DNA from: Prostheceraeus crozeri
Lineage: Eukaryota > Platyhelminthes > Polycladida > Euryleptidae
Reading direction: 5' to 3'
Assembly (NCBI GenBank): GCA_907163375.1
Contig: CAJQUW010009328.1
Location: 496,001-560,000 of the forward strand
DNA: 64,000 nt
Shown here: positions 23,346 through 36,068 of the stretch, in pieces
Position numbering within the stretch: the first letter of the stretch is position 1
Layout: each line of letters begins with the position of its first letter
Notes under the pieces: model-generated
Seen by the model: only the letters and a program-made list of their open reading frames with translations
What the model was told of the DNA's origin: nothing
The model's database searches: none
Position numbers and translations under genes: made by a program

Positions 23346-25090
23346 GATAGCATCAATATTTTGCGAATTATTCTAATAATCATCATGATGCTAAATAATA
23401 AATGTGTTATCAAGCGTTTTAGTCTGAAAAGTCTTAACTGAAGAACATCGCTGCTTCTGAAAGCAACAATGAATTTCGCTGAATTCTCTGTCCTCGATCA
23501 TAGAAATCTGCGACACTCGCAGTCTTCATACGATAGATGTTTTTATTATATAATTTTGATATATGATGTTATATTTAGATTTATGATATTATGACATCTT
23601 CCTAGCAAATAAATATCATAGCAATGGTGGGTCGTATGTTCGAAACTTCTGGGAATTGAAAATAAAACCAAACCACTTGTTTGGCAAACGTGACGATGCC
23701 AAAGGCTTAAGAAACACTAGTGAATGTATGAAATACCATACATGCTGCATAGTCGGCACTGCAGTAACCAGTGGGAATAGATGACCGACATTTACCGTTT
23801 ATGAATGATCATATGATGACACTGGTAAGAGCAGGCTAACTCATGAAAGATCGCAGGGAATATGGCCGTGCAACCTCAATGGTCAGTTCAATTCATTTGC
23901 TCATTTAAGCAATAATGCCTTTTATCATTTCAAAACCAATGGCTCCATTTACATGATTACAGGAGAAAACGAGCTTGAAAAAAAAAAAAGCAAAAATTGA
24001 GATTCTACCAAAGAACGTGACACCGGGTTGTTAGAAGCATTTGCTGCAGTGAATGGGTATTGTGTCTTCTAATAATCGCAGTTTTGCTTATCCGCGTTAC
24101 TTTTCAATGTAAAGTTAACAACGTCAGTCAACATAATGATATCCTGAGAGATTCCGTGTGCTTGCTGTGCATGTTTCTCGAACCCATTAGCGTACCATTT
24201 TTCGTACTTATTCAAGTCGCGGTCTTCCTGGCCCATAGCACTCCAACACTGATTCAGTATCATGAAATGTCTTAGCTCAAAAAACATTGTATTACCAAGT
24301 AGTTGTCAGGAGTATGAAGAGAATCACACAGCAAGTGACAGCTCTACGAGACACGAGTGAATGCCAAGACGTGGATGAGATAAATATTTTTCCAATTCAG
24401 CAATTGTATCTAGAAAAAAATGACTCGATCATGCAAAAAGTTCTGAATACATCAGCTTGCAATGTTTCTTAAAAACTGTTCGCTTCATCTAACGAGCATA
24501 TCTATTGCGGCATCTTTCAATCGAATATTTATTTACCGTATATGAAATGCAGAAGATTCATTCACAATAAATTTGGGTGAAAGGACCTTTGAGTCACTCG
24601 GTACATATGTGTTCTATTGAAATTCATGCATGCGCTCAATTGAAATATATTGTTTACATTTCAAAAGATAATTAAGGTGTCTAATGGATAATGCATTATA
24701 TCAGAAGAAATAAAATGCTGAATGTGGCTATGGAGGATGCGTTTAATGCATACTGTCCGCATATCTCAGTGCAAAATTCTCACATTAAAGCAGTCAATAT
24801 ATTCAGCATTCCACTTTCTCAAAACTAAGTAAGTATAGATTCCTGACTTTGCATTTCATATTATTTCTATTGTCATTGATGCTTCATCTGCTTTTTTATT
24901 TAGTGTTTTCTGCTTCCATTGATATTGATAATGCTAGTATGATAGCATTAACTTGATCTTAACTTTGATCTTTGAGCCTTGTCTTTGCCAACTTCAATTT
25001 CTCTTAACCTCCCCGATTCTCATTAGAGATTCATTGTATGTTTTTCTGAAATAAAACGCTTATTATTATCATTATTATTATAGGTAGAAA
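23346..25090. other. gene-free stretch with A tract and 3'-end-like tail
   Basis: An A12 tract lies near 23979. At 25047-25081, GAAATAAAACGC followed by ATTATTATC repeats looks like the 3' tail of a LINE or a polyadenylation region. No reading frame was tied to it. Confidence 0.35.
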
Positions 25091-25545
25091 ATCTTCCGTC
25101 ATGAATGCGTGATTATGACAAGTAGAAGCTTATTACAGTCGAAGAATTCAATCACTTGTCATACCACTATTTACTGGTCAAAACTTATCGATCAAAATGA
25201 ACTAGTCAACTTGTCAACTCATCATGTCGGAGAATTGAAATCACTAGTTACTTGTCACTTGTCACTTGTCATAGCGCATGATCAGTGACCGAAGAATTGC
25301 TCCTGCATGTGAGCTGAATGCAATCCAAAGATGTCCATCTTGAGAATTTGGCCCTGTTATCTGGGTGAACGAGTAATGAGAGCTTTAAGTTCCGATCAGA
25401 GATTGGCGATTTTATGAGACTTTTTTCTGGTTTCGATCTCAATTCGATAAAATGGCATATTACATAACCATATTATATTGCATGTATCATGTATGACACA
25501 CATAATATGTTTTTTCATATAAGTGGTCTCGAACTGACAACAAGA

Positions 25546-25682
25546 TAGTTGAGATTTGCAATTAGCAAGTTAGTGAAATTTCGACGAGCATTCATTAAAT
25601 ATCACTTTAAACACACTACTGGCAAATTGCCTAAGTTAGTGCGCCTGAAATAATTAATAAATGCTGCTTTTCGTAAACACTA
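25546..25682 (+). repeat. dispersed repeat C, copy 1
   Basis: It matches 48645-48788 in the same orientation, with AGATTTGCAATT and TTTAAACACACT(A/G)CTGGCAAAT as anchors. Class unknown. Confidence 0.6.
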
Positions 25683-25692
25683 TGCAAATAGA

Positions 25693-25966
25693 ATAGTTAA
25701 ATATTGAGTTGCATCTTCAGTTTAAAAATGGAAGCATACCTGAATAGCTGCTATTTCATCCATTATCAGGAATCATCAGCAGGCTTAGTTTTAGTTTGCA
25801 ATCTCACATTAACCCCGGCATGGCTGGAACTTTAAAAGGGATTTGTGTCGATGTTGACAGATGTAAACTAGGCCTGGTGATGATTCCTGATATTGGATAA
25901 GATATCAGCTATTCAAGTCTGTTTCCATTTTTAAACTGAGGATGCAACTCAATATTTAATTATTAT
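25693..25966. repeat. foldback element, about 100-bp arms
   Basis: The arms 25693-25793 and 25866-25966 are inverted copies (AAATATTGAGTTGCATC, AGTTTAAAAATGGAA, CAGGAATCATCA) around a 72-base spacer. No coding capacity. Confidence 0.7.
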
Positions 25967-28497
25967 ATTAGCAATATAGTTTATTGTTATTTGATCATCT
26001 GACATGGATACTGTTAATCATTCTGCTTATGCATCGTCAAAACTTTGAATGCTAAAGCTAGAGATAGTTGGTCTTTGGATAGTGTTGAATCGCCATCGTT
26101 GCGAGTTTTCAATTCTATAATTTCATCTATTCGATTCATTTTACGGAGGGAATTCGGAATTTGGATTATCCAACTCGACAAAAATATTTTAATTACTTAG
26201 ATAAAAATATCTTTTGTTCAAAACGTCCCCCTATGCATAGTTCATCATCAAAATAAACAAATATTTTAGTAATCGATAAATACGAGTATCTTTATGCTTT
26301 GAAATAGTGCATAAATTCCATAAATGGTAGCCGATAGATTTGCTCATTTCAAATATTTCTGGACGACTTAGATGGATCGTTCATTGAACTAAGTGCTAGT
26401 TATTCTATATATCAATGTACCTGCTCTTGAACACTGTAATTCAGGCAGTGTGTTATGTCATTAACCGACGAACAATATTTCAAGAAAATCCGTGTCATAA
26501 TCACAGTGCATCGAAAAGTAAGCCCTAAAAGTCAAGTTTCTCAACTAGTAAGTTTGGGTCTTGGGTTTTGACCCAAAGTTGTGGAAAAGCCTGGCCGCAA
26601 CTACCAACCTTATCAAGCATTTCCTCAATCTTGTTTTCTCGATGTTGTCAAACCGTTTGCAGTTTCAAAGCCGTTGCGCATAAAAAATATTTCGAAGAAA
26701 ATGAATACAAAGCATTGCTTCGTTGATTGATGTATTTCAAAAAATGTTCTCTTTGAAATTTCGTTCATTGTTGAAATAAGCTGATTAATTTACTGGGAAT
26801 TTTGTTCATTATATCAATGACATCTGCTACTTGAGTCTTGAATGCTTGGGAGAGGCGATTGAAAACCGAATGACACGACAATATGAGACAAACAATATCA
26901 TTATGCTGTTGATTGATTGCTGATGATATGATCACTCAGCTTGTTTTCGCTAATTCAGTTTTAGAGATGAGCTTGTCAAATTTCGAATATCACTGAATAG
27001 AGTTCGCTATATCTCACGGTCATTCAATTATGCTGAACCGGATGTAATTATTGCCAGAGAGGATATCAGCTGTGAAAGCTAGAATTTTGAGTTTTTAGAC
27101 ACCTGACGATGAAATTATGACATTTCTTTTAACATAGTTGTCGTAAATGTTCAAGCATTGTTAGTTTTTCAATAAAAATGAAGTCTTTTGTCATTATCAT
27201 GCAATGGCTTGAAATTTAAGTCGGTAGTAGGCAACAGGCGATCCTTCAGTAAATGCATTAATCTGTAAATTAGTCAACAATTTGGGTTATATTTAGACAT
27301 GATGTGAAATCTGTAAATATATTTTTCTGCGAAGCCGTTTTTTCTTTGATCTGGTAATCCCTGTGAATCACATATATAATCTTACAGTGTCTCCTCATAA
27401 GCAGAAGAATATTTCACAAACAATTTGTATAGAATGTCAGCATTTTTAGGCGCTATTTTATCTTGAAACTCTGGTTAAATTTTCATAAGCTGTATGTCAT
27501 TTAAAACTTAACGTCTCAGGAATTATTCTGCATTCAAATTTTAGTCTTTTGCAGCATTACAGTAACCCGGTGTATCCAAACCTCACAAATATTCAGCAAA
27601 TAGTAAAATGGTTAAAACTAAAATTTATCAAAATGTAGTTTTTATCATTCAAACATTGTCAAGCCTTTCTATGCATTATGAGCGTCTTCTGATTTGCTCG
27701 TTGACTCTGCAAGAAGGAACGAGCGTCGACTTCTGCATCAGCATGAACACCGACTTATTTCATTCTCATGATAGATAATAGAATGATCCTGTCGAATCTT
27801 CCTCACCTTAAGCATCAGGCTACGATTTTATTGACCTCAGCAGCCATTGGTGGATTGCTTCATAAGCATCCTGTTGTTGTGTTGGTGTACTAAACAACTG
27901 CCAACAGCATGCATGCTATGAAGCGATGTATATACATGTGTAAGCCTAATGTATAGCCCATGTGTGGCCTAATTATTGATGAGACCTGAAAACATTTCAG
28001 GACCACAATTTTTCACAAACGGTACTCCTCATAGGCCTTTCTAATATCTCCCGCTAGTACCACAAGCAAGCACTGCTTTCAATTTTAGGAACGGATGATG
28101 GAGTCAAGTAGTCATCCATCCACATAAGTTTCTTTACGTTCCACAAGTCCACCTGAACTTTCTACGAACACTTGTACTCGCATAATATAGCAGACATGTG
28201 AAACACTGGTGCGTGACGCAGATTTACTGTATTATTATTCTGGACGCGAATTGCGACGCTGGTATGCCACCTGCAAATCGAATGACCACTTCTTGTCTTC
28301 CTGCACTGCTTCTGCCAACAATGATGCGCGCTGGTATTTGGAAGCATGAGCATGACGAAATGGAAGCAAGATGTGCTTGTGTTGCTCAAAAGGGATAATG
28401 GGGAAGGTTCCCTTACATCTTATACATAATGGGTTCACAATTGTTCACAGCAGCCAATTTCATTTTTCAAATAATAAATTGAATATCAAGTACGTGA
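25967..28497. other. gene-free stretch
   Basis: Only short chance frames are present and nothing is recognised. Confidence 0.4.
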
Positions 28498-28858
28498 AGC
28501 TAGCAGTTACTTTAGCAGTGAAAATCCGCAGTAATTTTGTTCATGCAAAACTTCCTAGATTTCAACAGAGTTTCGCACCCTGATTTTGTTCACAATGTCA
28601 TTTTTCAAGTACAACCTACTTCTAAATAAGAAATCAGCATAACTTACTTCCAACCTGTATTTACTGTCAGTGGATTTCCACCAGAATTCGACTTTGTTCA
28701 CAGGAATAATCCATGCATGTAATCAAAAAATTCTTAAACTCGACTTTTTCAATCAGTTGCTTCAAAAGAACTGAGGAAAGTGAGTAACTGATCAACTAGT
28801 TAAAAATGAACTAATAAACTCGCTGCGGATTTTTACTGCTAAGGCCACTGCCAACTTC
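28498..28858. repeat. weak inverted repeat
   Basis: GCAGTTACTTTAGCAGTGAA...ATCCGCAG near 28501-28531 pairs with CTGCGGATTTTTACTGCTAA near 28822-28850. The interior is unrecognised. Confidence 0.4.
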
Positions 28859-28968
28859 ACGCACTTTTGAATATTCAAATATTTGGCCTAAGCATGCGAC
28901 CATCAACTTGAACATTCCGTCTTAAATACCTACCACACAAGCTAAATAGCATAAATCTCACCAAGCGC

Positions 28969-29095
28969 ATCCGTGTCAGAGTGTGACTGAACGCCGTTCG
29001 ATTGAACTAGTTCATGATTTTCGTGAACTTGAACTGAGCGGAATTTGGCATGTTTTGGAGATGAACAGGAGTTGAATGCTCTCGTTCTATGGTAT
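28969..29095 (+). repeat. dispersed repeat D, copy 1
   Basis: Rich in GAAC/GTTC words (TTCGTGAACTTGAACTGAGC). It matches 31365-31500 in the same orientation at roughly 70 percent by eye. The two copies bracket the piggyBac-like MITE and the recombinase ORF. Confidence 0.45.
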
Positions 29096-29130
29096 TTTAT
29101 GCATAATTCTAAACATTTTTATTATTGACC

Positions 29131-30046
29131 CTCGCCTCACTGGGGTACTTTTCCTAACGCGCCCCACTTCTGATCTCCCAAACTATTAGCCTACACTAAT
29201 TTTTTCAAAGCACACATCAATCGATTGGGCATTCAAAGGGGAATTCAGAAAAACAGCATTACTTTTATTTTTAAGGTCATCCCTGGGCTGAGGTGGTGGT
29301 CAAAGTTTAAAAAACGCCAATTTTTAGCAAATTTCCATTACATCACTAGTTGAAATGGAAAATGACAACAAAAAAACCGATAAATCGTACATCAATGGAA
29401 AGATCTGGTCTTAGTGGCTAATAAAATAATGATTATCAATCGTCATGAGATTACATCATCGCATTAGATGAGGTCAAAGGTCAAATACTTCAAACTTTTA
29501 GTTCAACTCAAATAGCAGTAAAATCTTTTTAATGCTTAGTTTCTGCAGGTGAAGAAACAACCCAATTCAGTGAACTTTCAGAGAAACTGAGACTAAATGC
29601 AACATGATTATGAAAATGTTCAATAATTACTGATTAGATGCAAAACTAAAAAGTATAAAAAAATAAATATATTAAATTTCAAACATGCGTACAAATAAGT
29701 AGAAAACTTAATTTCAAATTCAAAAACTTTGCTTTTATGAACATCTTTGCATTGATAGGAAGAATTCATTATATATTCTCAACTTATTTCATCAAGAATT
29801 GATGTCGCAAGAAACATTAAAAGTGAATTATACCGACATCTGCCAAAATATGCTAAACATTCAAATTTTAAAATAGTTCTCACGCCAAAAGTATAGCGAC
29901 ACATTTATTTTCTTTTGTCAAAAGTTGCATTATACGTAGAAAGTAAGCTATTAGAAACCTGGTAGCCACAGCTTGCTGGGATCAAAAAATATTTAAAAAA
30001 GTCGCCTGGGAGCCGAAAAGCGCCCCCCAGTGGAGCGAGGGTTAAT
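29131..30046 (+). mobile_element. piggyBac-like MITE, copy 1
   Basis: The left end CCCTCGCCTCACTGGGG and right end CCCCAGTGGAGCGAGGG are inverted repeats. The right end is followed by TTAA and the left is preceded by TTGA, consistent with a TTAA target duplication with one change. CCC-starting ends plus TTAA are the piggyBac signature. The interior has no transposase. A partial second copy lies at 48230-48592 and also ends in GGGTTAA. Confidence 0.65.
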
Positions 30047-30100
30047 TTATTTTCACATGTAATTCTTATGATTAAAAGAGAGAAAATTTAACTTAATTTT

Positions 30101-30778
30101 ATGACAAAGATCAGTAGGCCTGCTTTAGAATTGATGTTTGCAAATTGCAGTGCTGTTCCATCTATTAAGGATAGATTAAAAATAGACTCTCGACAAGGAA
30201 AGGAAGTGCTTCTATACAAAGAATCAAGGAACAAGACATATCAAGGCAATGTCAAAAGCATGACACTTGAGCCTCCCAAAGAATGTGTCATCCACCATAA
30301 TGAATCTGATCACATCCGCTGTGCGGTCTGTGCATACAAGAGACTTGTTGAGGGTAGGCCTTCAGAGTGCTCAAAAAGTGCACTTTTTCTGAAACCTCTC
30401 CCCAAGAAAAAGGGAACGGTCCTCTTCGCCAACCAAGTGGTGGGGGAGCATATGTTGGACAACATAATATCCACTATCATGGCTGGAATCCCAGGACGAT
30501 ACACTAATCATTCGGCAAGAAAAACTGCCCCTACGAGAATGTATCAGGGAAAAATTGAGGAGCAGATAATACAAGAGCAAACCCGTCACCGCTCACTTTT
30601 GGTTCGCAGGTACAAAGAGACAAGCAATGAACAATTGATGGAAAAATCAAAAGTGATCTATGGTGTAGGCAGTGCCAATAGTGAAATTAGCGAAATTCAA
30701 TGTGAAGGAAATTCCGATGTAAAAATGACTGTCGAAATAGACGGACAAAGCAAGAAGCTTAAGATAACATTTTTCTGA
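30101..30778 (+). CDS. Crypton-type tyrosine recombinase, N-terminally truncated
   Basis: A 225-codon intact frame. The C-terminal half holds the tyrosine-recombinase signature: GRYTNHSARKT (about residues 136-146, the His-x-x-Arg box), then QTRHRS (second His region) and RRYKETSNEQL with the likely nucleophilic Tyr. Upstream it shows LLYKESRNKTYQG and a Cys pair (RCAVCAYKR), as in Crypton and related animal recombinase domains. Such enzymes cut and rejoin DNA through a Tyr-DNA link. The first catalytic Arg region and N-terminal DNA-binding part are missing, so this is a truncated copy or the last exon of a larger gene. A piggyBac-like MITE ends 55 bases upstream and may have removed the 5' part. 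The frame has no stops, so it is young or selected. DIRS/Ngaro recombinases are a less likely alternative. Confidence 0.65.
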   Translation: MTKISRPALELMFANCSAVPSIKDRLKIDSRQGKEVLLYKESRNKTYQGNVKSMTLEPPKECVIHHNESDHIRCAVCAYKRLVEGRPSECSKSALFLKPLPKKKGTVLFANQVVGEHMLDNIISTIMAGIPGRYTNHSARKTAPTRMYQGKIEEQIIQEQTRHRSLLVRRYKETSNEQLMEKSKVIYGVGSANSEISEIQCEGNSDVKMTVEIDGQSKKLKITFF

Positions 30779-30852
30779 TTGTTGAAACTTAGCGTGATCT
30801 CCTGTGCGTTTTCTTCATTAATTGCAAACGTCATTTTTGTAATTTATCTGAT

Positions 30853-30909
30853 GTACTAATCTTTACATGGATAGATTAGTACCTTTGCCTATGTTACTTG
30901 TGTACTAAT
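30853..30909. promoter_or_regulatory. three-arm palindromic site beside the recombinase
   Basis: GTACTAATC (30853-30861) is perfectly inverted as GATTAGTAC (30874-30882) across a 12-base spacer, and a third direct half-site GTACTAAT follows at 30902. Inverted arms around a short spacer are the usual form of tyrosine-recombinase sites. The link to the ORF 75 bases upstream is inference from position. Confidence 0.25.
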
Positions 30910-31128
30910 TATAGAAATCTTACAAATATCTATTGAATTCGTTAATATGAAATAGATGGGTTAGTGAAGCTGATCTTAGTTTAGTCGGAAAGCACTCTAG
31001 AGACATGACGATCGGGAATCAAAAATACATTATGTTTATATCTATGATTCCAACATTAAAGCGTATGCAGTGCAGAGAATAATTCCATAGACACATAGAA
31101 GTAGATAATAGTACACTTATAGATAATC

Positions 31129-31222
31129 ATAGAAATTAATAATACCATAGAAAGTCCTATGTATGTAAAGTTCTATGTAGATAATAGTAGACTTTCTATG
31201 GTATTGTTAATTTCTATGCATA
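31129..31222. repeat. short foldback sharing the 256-bp MITE ends
   Basis: The left part CATAGAAATTAATAATACCA followed by TAGAAAG is mirrored by CTTTCTATGGTATTGTTAATTTCTATG. The outermost ten bases equal the ends of the hAT-type MITE. No matching 8-bp flanks were found. Further ATAGAAG/TAGATAATAGTA words just upstream (31085-31120) look like a partial duplication. Confidence 0.55.
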
Positions 31223-31364
31223 GACATTGCCTTTGAATAAAACTTTCATGAACTTTTAAATGAACACAATCAAACACCATTAAATCTAAAAAATCAAAGA
31301 CTGTAGAAAAACGCAGTTTTTTGTCGAACCCTATATTTAGCAGTCAAAGTAAAATGACCGGAAA

Positions 31365-31500
31365 GGGAACGGTTTTAGCTGAACGGTTTTCATTTATTAA
31401 TTTCGTGAACTTTAATTGAACGGAGTTCGCGATTTCAAAAATGAACATGAACTGAAGGCTGTTCAAAATTTTTGTGAATTTGTCATTTACTGATCTGTGC
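31365..31500 (+). repeat. dispersed repeat D, copy 2
   Basis: See 28969-29095. The shared core is TTTCGTGAACTT(T/G)AA(T/C)TGA followed by ATGAACA. Confidence 0.45.
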
Positions 31501-34500
31501 ATCCGTAGTACTGTGTGTCTCAGATGGTAGGCTTACACGTGGCAAAGTTGAAGAAGCACGTGTATGTTTGTCTTTGCAGGATCCAACTTGATGAGCTTCA
31601 AACGGGAACAAATTCAAGTAAGTCAAGTTTGTAGTCAATCTTTAGCGAGGTAAGCTTTGGTTACTAGGAGAATCATTTCTTTGCTCTTATCTCTACTTGG
31701 CTTATGTAGCGTAGTATAAACTTTCAAAGTGTTTTATGAGGATAAGTCAACATGAGTTTTTCTTACGCTTCTCCCAAGCTGTCAACAAAATCTAAAATAG
31801 TTCACCTTGTCGATTCATTTCAAGTTTCTTGTAAACGTGAGAGGAAGTTGATGGATCATTTTCGCAGCAATTGTACACAGGAGAATTCTTAGCTTGTCCA
31901 AGCCTATCCGTTTGTTTAAATTTGTTTGAAGAACTTCTTACCCTGATTAATATGAAGTTTTTTTTTTATTTGAATGGCAGAAAGCTCTTCCTGCATTAAT
32001 GTCCATTACTTTGGTGATCGAGTATCCAAATTTGATGTAATGCGAAACAATTTGTATATAAACTATATATTGAAAATTATTTTATATATATATATATATA
32101 CAAAGTAATTATTCAATAAATTATCAGACAATATTTTATTGTGACCTTTATTATTATAATTATTACTATTGTTTATATACACAGTGTCAATTGAAAAAAG
32201 TGATGGAGATGGTCAATTATATTATAAATAAATTGATGAAGACAGAAAAAGTCGTGAGTGGTGCTGACGGTTTCTGTGATTTATTTTATAACATCTTCAG
32301 ACAACAAAGTAACTGAAACCAATGAAGTCATGAAACCATTTCATTATTTTCAGTTATGCAAAAAATATGATATTATAAAAAATAATGAACCAAAAGTCAC
32401 ATATCTGTGCAGTAAATGTAGACAGTTGTCAATAACTTTGAATGCGTGTAAGAAAAAGTTTGGTTAGCCCGTGGAAAAATCCCTAGTATAGAGATTAGTA
32501 TTGATGCCTTGAAAATCATGGGTGTGCTTCTTCACAGAATACTGACTTAAAGATCCCATTTTGAGTTAATTTCGAAGAAATCATCTTTCTGTTTGTGTAC
32601 AATGCGTTAACTGAGGCCGTTCTTAAACAAAGAGGATTGACTGGATATTTATCAATGATGTTTCAGATCCATATTGGATCATTGTGAACATTTTTTTGAG
32701 CTTTTAAAATTGACATCATTTCTTTGGAAAAAAGTTTAATCCCGCACCGATCGCATAATATGTGACTCTTCCTGCAAGTTATACCAAGAAAAATTGATGA
32801 TACAGAAATAGATACATTAAACCAGCAGCCAGGCATTAACCCAGTCGGTTACATAGACGCCAGTCAGGTCAAAGCAGGCCGATTTTGATAACACTGACCA
32901 CCTATCCGACCCAGCCGTATCCAACCCTTTCGAGCTGTTTTCGTTGATATACCTGAGTTCAATCAGGCAACACTTGTGCCGGTATATCTCCTAAATGTCG
33001 CTCAACGAATGATAGCCTTGAGTAGAAGTCTTGCATTTGAAGGGTTTCTTAAGAATTTCCAAACGGTTCTTCTGTCAACTCTTTGAACACGAAGAAACTT
33101 GATTTTCCAGATCCTGTGATGAACCTTTTAGTAGTTCTGCGAGCAATTTACAAGACAGTGTACTCGGAACTTTCTCATAGCTTGTAAATGTGAAAATGTC
33201 ATTAAATGTGTTGTCAGATCAAAAATCTTTGCATTAAACCGCATTATGACCGTCTATAATATGTATTTCACGAAGAGTAATGATCATGCTAATCTTAAGT
33301 GACTTATTGCATGACATTCTCTTACTTTAAAAGATAAAGGATATTAATCGTTTCTTTGTTATTCAGAGAAAAAACAAGATATTTCGGCATTTCTTTTATC
33401 ACCTCTATGTAGTTATCACAAGTCACGATTTCCGAATTGACGTTCATTCATAGAGAAATATTTCGTGACCTGCACACGAAGACATTTTGCATAAAAATTT
33501 ATCCTGTATGCGATTGCCTTTGTCGGTGATTAATATCATATCAAACGTCGGAAGCGATGTGCTCGCCATCATTCTACTAAGAATAATATAAGTCGTAAAG
33601 GCAGATCAGCCATGTGTCTGAGCGTTACAAAAGGATTGGGAATCGAATTTGTTTGGAAAGTTAAGTCCCGAAAAATCTCAACTGAATAGACATACATGAG
33701 CGGAAGTTGCCGTTAATAACACATGAAAAGCTTGCGAGATGCTTTTGCAAATCAAATGGGGTACATTTGCATTTGATTTTTAAATGAGCCATGAGCATCC
33801 TCTACGTAGTGTCAAAATTGTTATCTGAAACGTTTTCCAAAACTATGCGCAATGAAATGGAAACTATCACAGCTCAAGGGAAAATCGCCGTTCTTTTATT
33901 GTAAAACAAATTTTTTTAATATCTGAAGCAATTTAAAGTGAAATTGTTCAATCTTTACTTCCTGTCGGCTCATAGATTAGATAGGTAAAAGTCTTGCTCA
34001 TATATGAAATTAAGCTGTCATTCTACAAGGAAATAAAAGACCTTCGATGAAGTACGACACCTCAAATTGCAAGGATTGGCTTTGAAGAAAGTCGACTTCG
34101 CCGATAAGGAGAAGCAACAAAGTTCACTTCTTTAAAAAATGGTGCAGCAATGCTGCCAGAAACGAATCTAGCTGTCTCGAATGAACTCTGACTTGAATAA
34201 ATAATGAAGGAAGATATAAGCAGACAGAATAACAGAATAACAGAGGTGATTTATCAAAAATTCATTTTATTCGCACAAAACCAGCATGGAGTCACATGCA
34301 ATTGTCAATTGCCGCTCAGTCTAAATTACTGGCATTATATTTTCATGACGCTATCACTCGCTGTACTTCAAGTAAATACATTTTGAATCCACAATGTTGC
34401 TTGTTTATTATGCAATGTGTAGAATATCTCTATAAAACTCGTATCACGTAACTCGCAAACTCGTATGCAGTATATCATTATCCTTTATCATGGTAGACGA

Positions 34501-34880
34501 TAATCAACAATTCAACATAGGAAGAGAAGAAATCTTCGAAATTATTTATTTATCAAATATGAGCATTAATGTTAAGAATAAATATGATTGTTGATTGAGG
34601 AGAAAGTAAAGAGGGCTGTTTGCAGGTTTCGTTGGCTATCTATCCGAGTTATTGCTAGTAGGTATAATTTTATTTAGTCACGAATTGTCAACAGACTAGT
34701 TATTGTGATAATTGTTGAGTTGTGATTTCGAAATATCAACGGAAATTTGTAGAAGTTGTGATTTAAGTTGAAGTAAAATAAATATCTATCAATTGAATTG
34801 ATCATCAGGTATGTGGGTGAGAGCAAAATGTGGTCATAGCGTTTTACAGTTTCTTGATGCGCTGGTGATGTAGATAAAAA
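31501..34880. other. gene-free stretch with a short (AT)n tract
   Basis: An (AT)n tract is at 32083-32100. One weak exon candidate is at 32299-32467. Nothing else is recognised. Confidence 0.4.
32299..32467 (+). CDS. possible exon with Cys pair, unrecognised
   Basis: An acceptor-like ATAACATCTTCAG ends at 32298 and the frame runs 55 codons to TAG. The end reads YLCSKCRQLSITLNACKKKF, a Cys-x-x-Cys that might bind metal. No upstream exon was found and no family is recognised. May be chance. Confidence 0.17.
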
Positions 34881-34953
34881 AGCCACTGGAGAGAATCGAA
34901 CTCTCGACCCCTGGTTTACTAGACCAGTGCTCTAACCCCTGAGCTACAGCGGC
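34881..34953 (-). tRNA. tRNA-Thr (AGT)
   Basis: A 73-base cloverleaf on the minus strand: acceptor GCCGCTG/CAGTGGC, D arm with AGCTCAGGGGTTAGAGC, anticodon stem CTGGT/ACCAG around the loop CTAGTAA (anticodon AGT, read as IGU), and T arm GAGAG-TTCGATT-CTCTC. The internal A and B boxes are intact and a T6 run follows directly as Pol III terminator. It decodes ACU and other Thr codons after A34 deamination. It lies head to head with the tRNA-Thr(TGT) gene 487 bases away. Confidence 0.95.
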
Positions 34954-35439
34954 TTCTGCTTGCTGTTCGTCTAAATGAATGGTTTGTGAATGTCATGAAT
35001 TGTATTTGCTGATCTGAAATGATCACAATAGAAGTGCATGTATATCAGCTTTAATCTGTTAAATCGTTGGTAGCAGATGGTCGTCTTTCGATTGATACGT
35101 ATGACTGATCTTTCATTTGTCGGACAGTACATGTAGATGTAGCTGAGGTTGATGAAGTGTGAAATGCTGGGTAAATAAGTGGACTAACAGCGAATATGAA
35201 TGATCAGCCACCAAGGATGATGGATTATCTCCGCACTTCTGAAGTGTCAAAATTGTCAATTGGTGAAAGTTGTGAATGATTTCGAATATCCTCAACATGC
35301 TTTGTTTTGAAGACGACGACAATCTGTTGCCAACGGAAATGTCCTTATTGTGATAGAAATAAATGTGATATATATTTAGTGCTATTGACGAAGCATTGAA
35401 TGATTCAATTAGAATGATTAATGAGTGTGTTGAACAGAA
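34954..35439. other. spacer between divergent tRNA genes
   Basis: AT-rich, with short chance frames only. No shared motif was detected upstream of the two tRNA genes. Confidence 0.4.
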
Positions 35440-35512
35440 GCCGCTGTAGCTCAGGGGTTAGAGCACTGGTCTTGTAAACCAGGGGTCGAGAGTTCGAATC
35501 TCTCCAGTGGCT
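35440..35512 (+). tRNA. tRNA-Thr (TGT)
   Basis: A 73-base cloverleaf almost identical to the other two threonine tRNAs here, with anticodon loop CTTGTAA (anticodon TGT, decoding ACA and probably ACG). The acceptor stem has the same tolerated G-T pair as the AGT copy. Internal promoter boxes are intact. The downstream T run is only three bases, so termination may occur further on. Confidence 0.95.
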
Positions 35513-36068
35513 TTACTACTACCTACACTGCTACCTACAGATGGCGTATCACAACTTACGTCACTGTTAAAAAGAGAGTGGAGAAAGTTAGATCAGTCAA
35601 AAATCAACGATATCATCGAATCAATGCCTAGACGAATTGGTGATGTCATTGACAATAAGGGTAGGGCCACAAAATATTAGCTTCTTAATAACCGTTACTG
35701 TATCATAGCTTATCAGATTACATAAGGACATTTAAATATATTAGGGACATGAAATAACATGAAATAACATGAAAAATGCTTTCTGTATCATACTTATGTT
35801 TCATTTAGTCAAATTTTAGGATGATCCACTTTTTATGAAACGGACTGTATTTAATATGTAAAGAATAAATGAATATTTTGTCAAAAACGAGTAGTTGAGA
35901 AATATAAATTAAGGAGTTTTAATGTTGGGAAGGAAGCACTCGCGAAACTTTATTACCATTTGAAACTTTTAATATATTTGAGCTTAAACTGCAAGTTTGC
36001 TCATTATCCACTGTATGTGCAAGTAGATAATGAGTAAACTGGGAAATACTGGGAAATACTGGGAAACT
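35513..36068. other. gene-free stretch ending in GGGAAA minisatellite
   Basis: Nothing is recognised except a short tandem of CTGGGAAATA units at 36039-36076 just before the LINE. Confidence 0.45.

Noticed and set aside
23610-23660. Another SINE S1 fragment (GGGTCGTATGTTCGAAACTTC)
   Set aside because: Only a short B-box-like similarity, without the family flanks.
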